Shown here: in pieces, positions 25,406-33,964 of the stretch
Layout: each line of letters starts with the position of its first letter
Position numbering within the stretch: the first letter of the stretch is position 1
Source: an uncultured Candidatus Nitrosopumilus sp.
GTDB taxonomy: Archaea; Thermoproteota; Nitrososphaeria; Nitrososphaerales; Nitrosopumilaceae
Assembly: GCA_951812645.1 (NCBI GenBank)
Contig: CATOSM010000001.1
Coordinates: forward strand, 971,560-1,035,559
Length of the DNA stretch: 64,000 nt
Reading direction: 5' to 3'
Notes under the pieces: model-generated
Seen by the model: only the letters and a program-made list of their open reading frames with translations
What the model was told of the DNA's origin: nothing
The model's database searches: none
Translations under genes and position numbers: made by a program

Positions 25406-26161
25406 TTGGCAAAAAGATCAATCCCTAAAGGAATAGTAAAAGACATTGTTATTGTCGGAGTAGGAGTTTTAGTTATTTGGATTGGGTTACAAGCAGTATT
25501 TGGAACACAAAATCCATTTTATGTTGTTGCAAGTGGAAGTATGATTCCGGTTTTAAAAGTATATGATGTTTTGATAGTTTCAGGTCATGAGCCATTTGAA
25601 GACATTCAGGTAGACGACATCATTGTGTTTGACAGGCCGTCTGATCATAATCGAGTTATAGTTCATAGAGTGGCGTCAATTATGGAAGAAGATCCGAAAA
25701 CCCTCAGGACAAAAGGAGATGCAAATCCGGCATCGATACCAGGAACTGACTTTCCAATTACAGAAGAAGAATACATTGGAAAGGTAGCATATACGATTCC
25801 TCAAGTAGGATATGTCACACAGTTACTCAAACCGCCAATCAACTATATCATAATTGTAGTAGTGTTCGGAATAATGGTTGCAAAACAAATGATTGGAAAG
25901 AAAAAAGATCAGAAAAAATCATCAGCAGATGATTTGTCAAGTCAGGATACTGCCGAGGAACTGTCAGATATAGATAAAATCCAAAAAGATTCTGAATATT
26001 CAGGACATGTGGAGGGGACAAAAGATACAGAAGAACTAGACGACACAAAGGAGTCTATTGACATATCAGAATCATCAAAAATAGAAGAAAAAATGGAAGG
26101 AATTGAAGAGTCTATAGAAGATAAAACAGGTGAGGATGAAAATCCAAAAAAAGAAGACTGA
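25406..26161 (+). CDS. Signal peptidase I (archaeal S26B)
   Basis: 251 residues. A transmembrane helix at 12-33 is followed by the catalytic serine in ASGSMIPVL (Ser45) and the catalytic histidine in VIVHRVAS (His86), the Ser-His arrangement of archaeal/eukaryotic signal peptidases. A second hydrophobic helix lies at about 148-165, then a long acidic, Lys-rich cytoplasmic tail of about 80 residues. The enzyme removes signal peptides from exported proteins such as those at 7-11 kb. The start is TTG. Confidence 0.92.
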   Translation: MAKRSIPKGIVKDIVIVGVGVLVIWIGLQAVFGTQNPFYVVASGSMIPVLKVYDVLIVSGHEPFEDIQVDDIIVFDRPSDHNRVIVHRVASIMEEDPKTLRTKGDANPASIPGTDFPITEEEYIGKVAYTIPQVGYVTQLLKPPINYIIIVVVFGIMVAKQMIGKKKDQKKSSADDLSSQDTAEELSDIDKIQKDSEYSGHVEGTKDTEELDDTKESIDISESSKIEEKMEGIEESIEDKTGEDENPKKED

Positions 26162-26167
26162 ATTTTT

Positions 26168-26225
26168 CAGGCAAACAGGTTCACATATGCTCTATGGCAA
26201 AGCAACAGATCGTCCTGTTTGCTTG
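26168..26225. repeat. Inverted repeat with 12-base arms
   Basis: CAGGCAAACAGG at 26168-26179 and CCTGTTTGCTTG at 26214-26225 pair at 11 of 12 positions (plus one G-T) around a 34-base loop. It lies just after the signal peptidase stop, so a terminator or processed 3' structure is likely. No transposase is nearby on this side. Confidence 0.45.
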
Positions 26226-26458
26226 GTGATATGATTACGTCAAAATTACTAAAAAAGGATCCTCAGAAATCACAAGTCTCAAGAGTAGTATCATTTATGT
26301 AATATTGAAAATTTGATTTAGAAAAAATAAAAAACTAAGAGTTCTTGTGGATGTCTACCATATGCCAGGAGTTGTGCCATCGGTTTTACATTCTGGTGCG
26401 AATTCATCAATTATCTTGCAGCAATGCCGCCGTACCATGGGGCCATGCAGTCGGATCT
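26226..26458. other. Non-coding stretch before the beta-helix gene
   Basis: No convincing gene is seen. The last 45 bases before the beta-helix stop (CCGTACCATGGGGCCATGCA) are closely matched downstream of its paralogue near 44990-45017, so the duplicated unit extends past the stop codon. Confidence 0.5.
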
Positions 26459-28132
26459 CTAGCTGCAGGTTGCTGAATACGTTACGGATTCCGTGATGGT
26501 GACATCAGGTCCCGTTGCAACGCGGCTAAGGTCAAGCACAAAGCCGACCGATGCAGAACCGGAGGATTCTGAGCCTGGAAGCGCGTTTGGTCCGGTAAAG
26601 TTGGCAGCAGGAAAGTTGATGCCGGCCGAATCAGTTGGGATAGTGCTATAGGATGCCGAACTGGTTACATCAGTGCCGACCTTGGATACGGCACCAGAAA
26701 GGGCAGAGCCGTCAGGCTTTTGCCATCCGCTAGAGGTAAACTTTATTCCCCCAAGGTCCTGGTTGCCGGCATTTTTGATTTGGTTTTGTACGATACTGGA
26801 CGTGGCGCCGTATTTTGCGCCTGCAAAGTCCATGACGTAGGTTCCAAGGGATATGGAGCACACGTCTGATACTTCAAGGTCTGCAATTGACTTTTGTACC
26901 GTCCCTTTTTTATCATCTACCAGTACCTTGAGTTCCGGATCATTATAGTATGGATTGTAGTTTATGTCTCCGGACAATATTTTTGTAAAGTCAGGCTCTG
27001 CTTCTCCGTAATAGTTGTGCGTTGCAACCATCACTCCTACTGCCCTATTGATAATATCAAAGCCTTTTATGTTATCAAAGGTGTTATGGGTAAATCTGTT
27101 TGTGCTGTCAATCTTTGTTGCTTCATCAGTTATATGCAGATGATATTTGGTATTACCCAGTTCGTTTGGAGATACCCCACATTTTCCTGTACAAAAGGCA
27201 ATTCCGTTATTGCCTCCAGAGATGGTGTTGTTACCAACGGTAACATGAGACATGGGCTCTCCTCCCGACAACTTGATAGCTCCTCGCAGGGTATCGTCTT
27301 TGACTCCGTTAAGGAATTCTAGCGTATTGCTTGCATTATGTATGTGATTCTCAAGAACCCTTATGTGCTTACCTGCTCGAAGATCAATTGCGGCGGCAGG
27401 AATATTTGAGAATGTGTTGTCCTGTATCAGGATATTTTCACCGTTAACAAAGTTTATTCCGGCAAATGTCACAGTGTCAATGGTGTTGCCGGTAATTTTG
27501 GAATCCTGCAGGCCGCCTGCGTTTGACTTAAGAGTAATAAAATACATTGCACTCATCAATTTCTTGGCCTTTTGAGTAGCATTCAATCCGGGCTCGTAAA
27601 ATGTTCCAATGTTCTTAAACACGTTATCTGTCACATTCAGGTTTCGTATCAGAGTGTCAGCTGCATTGGACGTATTTATTCCGCCCCCCCTAGTGTCTGC
27701 TAGCGTGTTGTTGTGTATTGTTACATCAGATGCAGTTTTCCAAATGGTTATTGCATAGACTGACGTAGTATTCTTAAACGTGATACCCTTTATGGTAACA
27801 TCATTAGAATATACATAAAGCCTGGATGCTCCGTCAAGGACTACCCTTTCATTTGCAGCAGGCTCTATTGTCAGTGCTTTGTTGACATTTATTCTACCTT
27901 CATCATAAGTTCCAGCTGAGATTGATATGGTATCACCATTAGCTGCTGCCATAATTGCAGACTTTATGGTACGGTGTATAGTAGGATCATCACAAACTGG
28001 TGTCCCACGATCACCATCAGCACATCCTGGATTTACAGTAAGTGTATCAGCATATGCGGAAGGAACCGCAACCAGCACGGCAAGTGCCGCAACCATAAGC
28101 ATCGTATAGTGTAAGGCGGTGAATTTTCTCAT
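26459..28132 (-). CDS. Secreted parallel beta-helix surface protein, copy 1
   Basis: 557 residues from the ATG at 28132, where a signal peptide begins (MRKFTALHYTMLMVAALAVL then VAVPSAYA). The open frame runs on upstream, but without coding character. Residues 50-390 are right-handed beta-helix repeats of the pectate-lyase/NosD kind (ASDVTIHNNTLADTRGGGIN, ITGNTIDTVTFAGINFVNGE). The C-terminal 150 residues form a separate beta domain with two cysteines (VSDVCSISLGTYVMDF, ending SATCS). It is probably a cell-surface carbohydrate-binding or adhesive protein. A paralogue lies at 45018-46688. Composition is more GC-rich than neighbours. Confidence 0.82.
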   Translation of the reverse strand: MRKFTALHYTMLMVAALAVLVAVPSAYADTLTVNPGCADGDRGTPVCDDPTIHRTIKSAIMAAANGDTISISAGTYDEGRINVNKALTIEPAANERVVLDGASRLYVYSNDVTIKGITFKNTTSVYAITIWKTASDVTIHNNTLADTRGGGINTSNAADTLIRNLNVTDNVFKNIGTFYEPGLNATQKAKKLMSAMYFITLKSNAGGLQDSKITGNTIDTVTFAGINFVNGENILIQDNTFSNIPAAAIDLRAGKHIRVLENHIHNASNTLEFLNGVKDDTLRGAIKLSGGEPMSHVTVGNNTISGGNNGIAFCTGKCGVSPNELGNTKYHLHITDEATKIDSTNRFTHNTFDNIKGFDIINRAVGVMVATHNYYGEAEPDFTKILSGDINYNPYYNDPELKVLVDDKKGTVQKSIADLEVSDVCSISLGTYVMDFAGAKYGATSSIVQNQIKNAGNQDLGGIKFTSSGWQKPDGSALSGAVSKVGTDVTSSASYSTIPTDSAGINFPAANFTGPNALPGSESSGSASVGFVLDLSRVATGPDVTITESVTYSATCS

Positions 28133-28477
28133 GGAATACCTGTGATCAGAGGGGTTAATAAACTGTCGGTTCCGCAGAGGCCGTGTGTTTTTGACCCAGC
28201 TGCGATGCATTCCAGATGGGTTTCCCTGTCTGAGATCACCTTTTTTTAAAATAAAAATATCTAAAACTTTTTCAATGTTATGCTTTGAACAATGTGATGA
28301 CTCTTTAATTTTCGATAGGAGTCTAGTTTTTGGTAAAGAGACAGCAGTTGAGATCATGCAAAGGCAATTTTGTAGATAACAGACTTTCTTTAGAAATATC
28401 CGAAATGTTTTCTTTCCAAACAGGAAAATGCTCAGATTAATTCGGTTTTCTTGGATGGAATCCATTTCTCAGAAGGG
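28133..28477. other. Upstream region of beta-helix copy 1
   Basis: About 70 bases directly upstream of the ATG (GGGGTTAATAAACTG, AGAGGCCGT, TTTTTGA, CAT TCC) are conserved in the same order upstream of the paralogue at 46689-46770, so promoter and leader were duplicated with the gene. Beyond about 28230 the similarity ends and no gene is evident until the fragment at 28478. Confidence 0.5.
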
Positions 28478-28530
28478 ATGGTTCAGGATTGTCAAAAGGA
28501 TCTGCTGCTGGAATTTTTGGAAGAATATCC
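28478..28530 (+). pseudogene. Gene fragment interrupted by IS copy B (5' part)
   Basis: The frame ATG GTT CAG ... encodes MVQDCQKDLLLEFLEEYP and runs into the IS at 28531. The continuation on the far side (29395-29448) reads IEYEDIDKPKKIRKKKE and stops. Joining the two with the element removed keeps the frame with no extra base. Codons upstream of 28478 in the same frame also look coding but end at a stop near 28390 with no start. Confidence 0.5.
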
Positions 28531-29394
28531 AACTCATCCTAAAACCGATCATTTTGCAAATAATTCGTGATAACCGGGATCTGACAATGACTCTGCTGAT
28601 ATATCTTTCATGATTCACAAAGAAATGTCAGATGTTCAATGGAACGGTTCTATCACATCTGCCAAAACCTGCAAGAACAGGACATCCAAGATGTGATGAC
28701 AGAAGCACAATCAACGGAATATTGTTTGTCCTAACAACCGGCTGCAGGTGGGCAGACATGTCAGACAGATATGGTTCAAAATCCACTGCGCATCTGAGAT
28801 TCTCAACTGCAGCAAAAGGGAATATGGAAAAGGATTCTGTCAGAACTGATCAAATCTACATACAGACAGGGAAAAATCAACCTGCAAAAAATTTCAGTTG
28901 ATTCATCATCAGTTGCAACCAAAAAGGGGGGACAAAACAGGATATGACGGGTCCAGGAAGATCCTAGGCACAAAGATTCACGCTACAGTAGACAGGACTG
29001 CCAATCCCAATCAGGGCCAGCCCTGCAAATGTCCATGACGGTACAAAATTCATTGGTGTGTCAGAAGACATCTCAACCTGCAGATGATGGTTTGATACGG
29101 CAGATCATCTCAGCGTATACCTACAGGGGATACGATGCGGCATGCATCATAAACTATCTGGGATGCCATGGGATTGACTGTTGCATTCCATACGGGAATA
29201 ATTCAAAGAACATTGCACAAAACAGGAATCAAAAACATCATGGCAAGACAAGGTTTGTCGTAGAACGGTTATTTGCCTGGCTCAAGTGAGGACTTCACGA
29301 GACGGCAGTCAGATACGAAGGGAACTGTGATGACTGTCTCGGGTTTGTGTATCTGGCATGCATCATGACGTATTGTAGGGCTTTAGGATAAGTT
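28531..29394 (+). mobile_element. IS5-type insertion sequence (copy B)
   Basis: Terminal inverted repeats AACTCATCCTAAAACC and, at the other end, GGGCTTTAGGATAAGTT. Inside are an N-terminal transposase frame (GHPRCDDRSTINGILFVLTT, CRWADMSDRYGSKS; DUF4096-like) and a C-terminal DDE frame (GYDAACIINYLGCHGIDCCI, KHHGKTRFVVERLFAWLK). The frames are broken by several indels, and a TGA follows FAWLK, so this copy cannot encode an active transposase. Length is 864 bases. It lies opposite in orientation to copies A, C, D and F. Confidence 0.9.
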
Positions 29395-29448
29395 CATAGA
29401 ATACGAAGACATTGATAAGCCCAAAAAAATACGAAAGAAAAAGGAATA
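29395..29448 (+). pseudogene. Gene fragment interrupted by IS copy B (3' part)
   Basis: Encodes IEYEDIDKPKKIRKKKE and TAA 29446-29448 in continuity with the fragment at 28478-28530. The basic C-terminus is common in nucleic-acid-binding proteins, but the fragment is too short to assign. Confidence 0.5.
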
Positions 29449-29455
29449 ATTTTGA

Positions 29456-29690
29456 TTACTTGTTTTCTTTCTCAAAAATTCTTACAGCTTCTAAATGAGA
29501 ACAATTTGCATTAAGCCCTTTTACGTGATGAAATTTGTAGAAATTTTTGAATCCAAGAAAGTCACAGGAGTCTGATGTAACCATGTATGACTTTGTTTTA
29601 TCGCTAGAAGATTTTACTTGATACAAACCATCTTCAATCTTTACAATATCTCCACTTTCAACTAACTTTTTTGATGGTATTTGTACTCAT
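29456..29690 (-). pseudogene. Small SWIM-like zinc-finger protein, frameshifted at an A-run
   Basis: ATG 29690 begins MSTNTIKK and would stop at once, but shifting frame at the A6 run gives KLVESGDIVKIEDGLYQVKS through ANCSHLEAVRIFEKENK, ending at 29456-29458. The pattern of a single Cys then NCSHLEAV resembles the C-x-H half of SWIM zinc fingers. The start overlaps the stop of the KTSC gene (TAATG), so the two were translated together. Corrected length is about 77 residues. Confidence 0.5.
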
Positions 29691-29896
29691 TAACTAACAC
29701 GTTGATATCTGTATCTTCCCTTTATGTTACTGTGCATGTATGATCCTTTAGATGCTGCACTCATTAGTAATGAATATTCATTTGATGGAACATCAAAGTA
29801 CTGATAGATAGGTCCATCATTGAACTCTACTTCTAAAATACTGGAAGCAGGATCATAGCCTATAGAACAAACATTACTTGATTGTACTCGCTCTCT
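29690..29896 (-). pseudogene. KTSC-domain protein without a start codon
   Basis: The frame reads VQSSNVCSIGYDPASSILEV, EFNDGPIYQYFDVPSNEY and SLLMSAASKGSYMHSNIKGR, then YRYQRVS. This is a nearly complete KTSC domain (V-x-S-S-x-I-G-Y-D ... Y-x-Y-x-x-V-P). No ATG, GTG or TTG exists between the upstream in-frame stop at 29897-29899 and the domain; a frameshift probably separates it from its start. It lies downstream of the GHKL/HExxH gene on the same strand. Confidence 0.6.
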
Positions 29897-29944
29897 TTAC
29901 AATGTCCTTTTGAGGAATTAAAAAATAAAATGTATTTTGTTCAA

Positions 29945-31321
29945 TTATGCTGATTTGGCAGAAATTTTTCCAATAATGTCTGTCAATTCTAGTTCAAACT
30001 CTCTTGAGACATCCCCTGCACCACTGATTGCATGCCCTGATTCATGTAGAAGTGTTCCTGCATAATCTTCCATTTTCTTTAGTTGCTCTCGTTTGATGAC
30101 TACTCTTTTCTTGTCTGGCTCCCACAGTCCTGATGCTTCCATTCCTGATTCCTCTCTTCGCATTGTCTCAGAGATTGCAATTTCTTTGATCATCTTTGGT
30201 TTTCCTCCGATCAAATCAAAGATATCTGATGTTTTATCAAAAATTTCACGCTCTGATGAGGCCAATTCTGATGGTTTTACAAATTTGAATTCAAAACTCT
30301 CATTCCATTCGACATTGTATTGACCTAAATCTCTCATGATGTTCCCTGACATGTCTTGTTCTCCACGTATCTTTTGACTAATTGTTTCAGGCACGACTAT
30401 AACTGATAATCCATCATGTCTTGCATTATCTATTGTCATTGTATCATGTTGTAGTTGTTGGGGAGTAACAAAAACTACTGATGATGTAGCGTTTAGAATC
30501 TTACATGCATGTACTGCAACATCAACATATTTCATCTCGTCATGCTCTGTTCCTTTTTGATATCCTTCTAGATCTTCAACTAACATTCTTGCAACTTTTT
30601 CATCTTTGCTTGATAACAAAATGGATTTTACACGTTCTGTGTATGCAGTTCTTCCAACATGTGTTCGCTCTCGATTAAGCGCCTTTCTCATTGCACTTGT
30701 TAGAGAAGTGATGTTGTATGAAAACAGGAAATTCTCTTCTTCTGCAACTTTGATTCCGTTAATGTAAATCTTTGATGTAGATTCTTTCTTTAGAATTTCC
30801 CCATACTGTGTTTTTTCTAATGCTTTTTCACCAGAGAATTTCAAGAAAAGATTCTTTGCTTTTTCTATATCGTCTTTTGTACATCCTTCAAGAATCACCA
30901 TGGTACCTGCCATTTCTGGTTCTGATGGTGAAGAAATAACTGCATGAAGTGTAACAACATCTTCAAACCCATACTTTGATGATTTATCAATTGTAATGTC
31001 TCCGTATCTTGATTTGATTGTAATGTTGATTTTATGTCTATCAAAAGTTGCTAATGCATCCTTTAGACCAACTCCAAACTTTCCAATTACTAGTTCAGGA
31101 TGTGAAATCTTTTCTTCGTTTTCATTCTGAGTTAGATGCTCATATTTTATTCCACGGCCATAATCCTGAATGACAAAACTATTCTTCTCTTTTTTAATTT
31201 CAATCTCTTTTGTGTTTGTTAGTATTTGTTCATCAATTGCATTTGCAATAATCTCTCTTATCGCATGATACGGTTCCCAATCCTCTAACACTTCCTCTAT
31301 GTTGAGGTCAAATTTTCTCAT
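29945..31321 (-). CDS. GHKL ATPase fused to an HExxH metalloprotease-like domain
   Basis: 458 residues. The N-terminal ATPase carries the Bergerat motifs: N-box IREIIANAIDE (21-31), G1 DYGRGI (53-58) and G2 GKFGVGLKDA (80-89). A middle domain with a conserved-looking RERTHVGRTAY segment follows. The last 35 residues contain LLHESGHAISG (HESGH at 426-430) and, 10 residues on, REFELEL, which could supply the third zinc ligand. ATP-driven MORC/Hsp90-like dimerisation coupled to proteolysis is the inferred mechanism. The upstream gene on the same strand encodes a PD-(D/E)XK-like nuclease, 44 bases away. Such ATPase/nuclease pairs are typical of anti-phage defence. No known named system is recognised. 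Confidence 0.8.
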   Translation of the reverse strand: MRKFDLNIEEVLEDWEPYHAIREIIANAIDEQILTNTKEIEIKKEKNSFVIQDYGRGIKYEHLTQNENEEKISHPELVIGKFGVGLKDALATFDRHKINITIKSRYGDITIDKSSKYGFEDVVTLHAVISSPSEPEMAGTMVILEGCTKDDIEKAKNLFLKFSGEKALEKTQYGEILKKESTSKIYINGIKVAEEENFLFSYNITSLTSAMRKALNRERTHVGRTAYTERVKSILLSSKDEKVARMLVEDLEGYQKGTEHDEMKYVDVAVHACKILNATSSVVFVTPQQLQHDTMTIDNARHDGLSVIVVPETISQKIRGEQDMSGNIMRDLGQYNVEWNESFEFKFVKPSELASSEREIFDKTSDIFDLIGGKPKMIKEIAISETMRREESGMEASGLWEPDKKRVVIKREQLKKMEDYAGTLLHESGHAISGAGDVSREFELELTDIIGKISAKSA

Positions 31322-31365
31322 AATTGAAACTGGTCTCCAATGTTCTTATGTATATTCGTGTCTAG

Positions 31366-32463
31366 TTATTCTTTAGAATCTAAAGATTCAATAATTTCTT
31401 CTAGTTCTTTTTTAATTTCTGTTTCAGTGTCTTTTGTAGTTTCTTTTATGGCCTTTGTTGACTTTTCAATATTAGTGCATTGTGTCTTAATTTTCTTCAT
31501 GTCTCCAATCTTCTTTTGAATTTCTCCTGCTTTTTCTCTGATGAATGTTGGATCAAGTTTCTTTTCCTTGGCAGATACAATTCTTAGTTTTGCTCTTGCC
31601 CATTCGTATGCAATATGAATAATCTCACCATCAATTAAAGAGTCCCCGTCATCATTTTCTATTGCACAAACTAATTGGTTTCCATCATATTCATTAAACC
31701 ATCCAACACTTTTGGGAAGTGCTTTCTTCTTTTTTATTACATACACTCCGTACTCTGCTTCTCTGTTTTGCATTGCTTCTTTCAATTCTTTTTGAATTTC
31801 TGGTAGTGTTATCGTCTCTTTGTTTTTCATCTCAAATACAATCTTTTTACCAATGTCTCCTAATGTTAATACAAAATCCCCCTTCAAGCTTTTTGAAATC
31901 TTCCCTATTTTCTTGCCTGTTCGTTCTAACTTATCTGAATGATTTTTTGCAATCCATTCAAGTCTTTCTTCACATTCATCTTCAAAATCAAATCCCTTTT
32001 GTGTACTTTTTTCAACAACTTCCTCTACTGCAACATTAATTCCCATCTTTTCTCTAATGTCTGAAAAATTTTTTTCAAGTTCTGTACGCAATGAGTACAA
32101 CGGACTTCCTTCTCTGTTAGGATCAAACAACTCTTTGATTACCTTTCCATCTTCTCCAAAATGATCTTTTAGGATATATGAGAATTGGCCATCCTTACCA
32201 AAAACAGATTCAATTTTTTGTTTCATTTTTTCATCCAAGTTATCAAATGCTTTTTCAACATAGTTGACGTTTCCTGCAACACCAATGGATTTCATTGCAA
32301 CTATTCCAATCTTTAATGCATTTTCTAGTTTTTGACCTAGATCATCTGATTCATCTAAATTCTCAAAGTATGATACAATATCATAATCACTTGTCTGAAA
32401 CTCTTCTACGATTACCTGATTGCCTTCTATTGTGATCTTGTTTTCTTGCTCAACCGTAGTCAT
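31366..32463 (-). CDS. PD-(D/E)XK-like nuclease with helical flanks
   Basis: 365 residues. The core at about 155-245 has the fold's order: KGFDFEDECEERLEWIA helix, KGDFVLTLGD (Asp196), KIVFEMKNK (Glu211-x-Lys213) and an R-x-A-E-Y-G-V helix-strand (QNREAEYGVYVIKK). The N-terminal 150 residues and the C-terminal 80 are helical and charged, with coiled-coil character at 325-365. It probably cleaves DNA, or is a degenerate nucleic-acid binder. It is the promoter-proximal gene of the operon with the GHKL/HExxH protein and faces the AbrB gene across 141 bases. Confidence 0.72.
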   Translation of the reverse strand: MTTVEQENKITIEGNQVIVEEFQTSDYDIVSYFENLDESDDLGQKLENALKIGIVAMKSIGVAGNVNYVEKAFDNLDEKMKQKIESVFGKDGQFSYILKDHFGEDGKVIKELFDPNREGSPLYSLRTELEKNFSDIREKMGINVAVEEVVEKSTQKGFDFEDECEERLEWIAKNHSDKLERTGKKIGKISKSLKGDFVLTLGDIGKKIVFEMKNKETITLPEIQKELKEAMQNREAEYGVYVIKKKKALPKSVGWFNEYDGNQLVCAIENDDGDSLIDGEIIHIAYEWARAKLRIVSAKEKKLDPTFIREKAGEIQKKIGDMKKIKTQCTNIEKSTKAIKETTKDTETEIKKELEEIIESLDSKE

Positions 32464-32555
32464 TTTGGAATAATTTGGCGATCTATTAATGACATAAAAT
32501 GGTTCTGTTAACTTGTCGGTAAGACCTTCTGCCTGTTAAGTATCGGTTGATAATG

Positions 32556-32589
32556 TGGTACCATAAAGTTTATTTATAATGTGGTACCA
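32556..32589 (+). promoter_or_regulatory. Two TGGTACCA operators flanking the AbrB TATA box
   Basis: Perfect palindromes TGGTACCA at 32556-32563 and 32582-32589, centres 26 bases apart, enclose TTTATTTATA (about 32569-32578). The second palindrome ends about 15 bases before the ATG at 32605 and covers the expected transcription start. This is the layout of an autorepressor site for the AbrB protein it precedes. Confidence 0.6.
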
Positions 32590-32604
32590 TATTTTGCTAT
32601 AATT

Positions 32605-32799
32605 ATGGTCAAATTACAGAAACATTTAGCTTACACGTATAAAGATAAAAAACACTACAAACATGTTATCACTATACCTGATAGTGTTTTGAATGAATTG
32701 GGTTGGACGAATGGCGAGGATTTAGAAATTAATGCTACTGCAAAAGGTCTAGTATTCTCAAAATCAAAAAAGAAGGATAAAATGCAAAATGCAAAATGA
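32605..32799 (+). CDS. AbrB/SpoVT-type transcriptional regulator
   Basis: 64 residues from ATG 32605 (an in-frame GTG at 32581 lies within the operator). The swapped-hairpin AbrB core is visible: YKHVITIPDSVLNELGWTNG followed by EDLEINATAKGLVFSKSKKK. Such proteins are dimeric DNA binders and often antitoxins or autoregulators of accessory cassettes. It overlaps the next gene's start by 11 bases. The two palindromes upstream are its likely sites. Confidence 0.82.
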   Translation: MVKLQKHLAYTYKDKKHYKHVITIPDSVLNELGWTNGEDLEINATAKGLVFSKSKKKDKMQNAK

Positions 32800-33706
32800 T
32801 CCCCCTACAAGTTTAGAAGAAATACTAAGTTCAGATGAAGCATCATTTAACTATTTAGATAAAATCTGTCTAAATCTCAAATCCAACAGAACTAATCCCT
32901 TACTAGTGTTGTATTATCCAGCAACACCTGATGCTATGATGTCAAATGATGATATGTCTACAGTATACAATGAATTTAGAAGATCTGGGTTTAGTAGAGA
33001 CACAAGACGAGTTAAGGAATTAGATGTTTTAATACACACATTGGGAGGACAAGCTGATGTAGGTTATATGTTAGGACAAATAATTAGGAGTTTTTCTGAT
33101 AAAGTTAATTTTATCATTCCTTTTCATTCTGCCAGTGCAGGAACTTTAACATGTCTTTCTGGAAATAAAATTTTGTTTGCATCGTATGCCTATCTAACTC
33201 CTATTGACGTTTCATTGGGAACAATTCCTTTGATGTCTTTAGATTATTTTACTAACTTTGCAGTAGAATGTAGGCAAAAGGTTGAACAAATGTTTCAAGA
33301 TAATGGGTTTAAAGATTCTAAATCAACAGTTGAAGCTGATTTGCTAGTTCAACTTGCTCAACAAATTGATGGTATAAACATTGGAAGATATTATCGTGAA
33401 AGAACATTAACTGGATATTATGCCCATCGCCTATTGAACGATTATATGTTTGCGGATAGTTCTGAACGAGAAGAATTATCAGCTGCAATTTCACATGATT
33501 TGATTTTTTCATATCCCGCTCATGAATTTTATTTAGATTTTATATTTTCAAAAAATTTAAAATTACCTGAAGAAGAATTACCTGAAGATCAATCTGATGT
33601 TGCAAAAAAGATAGTTAGAATGTTGGACCTATATACAAATCAAAATATTGCGTGTAAAGAAATTGAAAAAGGTTACAGAATGCCTTTTATTAAGATGTAT
33701 GGATAA
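32789..33706 (+). CDS. Clp-fold serine protease of the SDH/SppA type
   Basis: 305 residues. The crotonase/ClpP-like core has LDVLIHTLGGQADVGYMLGQ, then FHSASAGTLTCLSGNKILFA, with the probable nucleophile Ser116, and LTPIDVSLG with a conserved Asp140. This order (HT-GG, S-x-GT, PID) matches the serine dehydrogenase proteinase family related to SppA. No signal peptide or membrane helix is seen, so it acts in the cytoplasm. Target unknown. It is translationally coupled with AbrB upstream and with the 67-codon gene downstream. Confidence 0.75.
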   Translation: MQNDPPTSLEEILSSDEASFNYLDKICLNLKSNRTNPLLVLYYPATPDAMMSNDDMSTVYNEFRRSGFSRDTRRVKELDVLIHTLGGQADVGYMLGQIIRSFSDKVNFIIPFHSASAGTLTCLSGNKILFASYAYLTPIDVSLGTIPLMSLDYFTNFAVECRQKVEQMFQDNGFKDSKSTVEADLLVQLAQQIDGINIGRYYRERTLTGYYAHRLLNDYMFADSSEREELSAAISHDLIFSYPAHEFYLDFIFSKNLKLPEEELPEDQSDVAKKIVRMLDLYTNQNIACKEIEKGYRMPFIKMYG

Positions 33707-33909
33707 TGATAAGCATGGAAGAAAATAATGTGAAAGTTGAAATTCTAAAAAGAATAGCAGAAAATCCCTATGAAAAAATCTCAACTAAAGAGACACAACT
33801 TAGAGATTATCAAAGAAGAGTGACACGAGTTCAATTTACAGAAGGTCATACACGAGGTGAACTTTTACGCATGATTAACTCTTCTATGAGAATTAGAAAG
33901 AAAAGTTAA
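33706..33909 (+). CDS. Small basic protein, third gene of the AbrB-protease cassette
   Basis: 67 residues (ATG 33706; an alternative ATG at 33715). Highly charged, with EILKRIAENPYEKISTKETQ and RDYQRRVTRVQFTEGHTRGE; probably helical. Its ATG overlaps the protease stop (TAATG). It may be a substrate, adaptor or inhibitor of the protease; that is inference from gene order. No family is recognised. Confidence 0.6.
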   Translation: MISMEENNVKVEILKRIAENPYEKISTKETQLRDYQRRVTRVQFTEGHTRGELLRMINSSMRIRKKS

Positions 33910-33916
33910 TTATTTT

Positions 33917-33963
33917 ATGGTACCATAAAGATTATATTCATGTATTGTGTAATTATGATACCA
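33917..33963 (+). promoter_or_regulatory. Second pair of GGTACC-type palindromes
   Basis: ATGGTACCATAAAGATTATA at 33917-33936 repeats the sequence before AbrB (TGGTACCATAAAGTTTAT), and an imperfect TGATACCA at 33956-33963 sits just before the transposase ATG 33965. The arrangement of palindrome, AT-rich element, palindrome is kept, with 38 rather than 26 bases between centres. The same regulator may control both sites, or the repeats may mark the ends of a mobilised cassette. Confidence 0.45.
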
Positions 33964-33964
33964 T

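Noticed and set aside
26168-26225. Miniature inverted-repeat transposon
   Set aside because: There is no target duplication and no second copy in the window; a 3' hairpin is simpler.
28133-28465. N-terminal extension of the beta-helix frame to 28465 (and 46886 in copy 2)
   Set aside because: The signal peptide starts at the internal ATG in both copies, and the upstream codons have no conserved or protein-like character.
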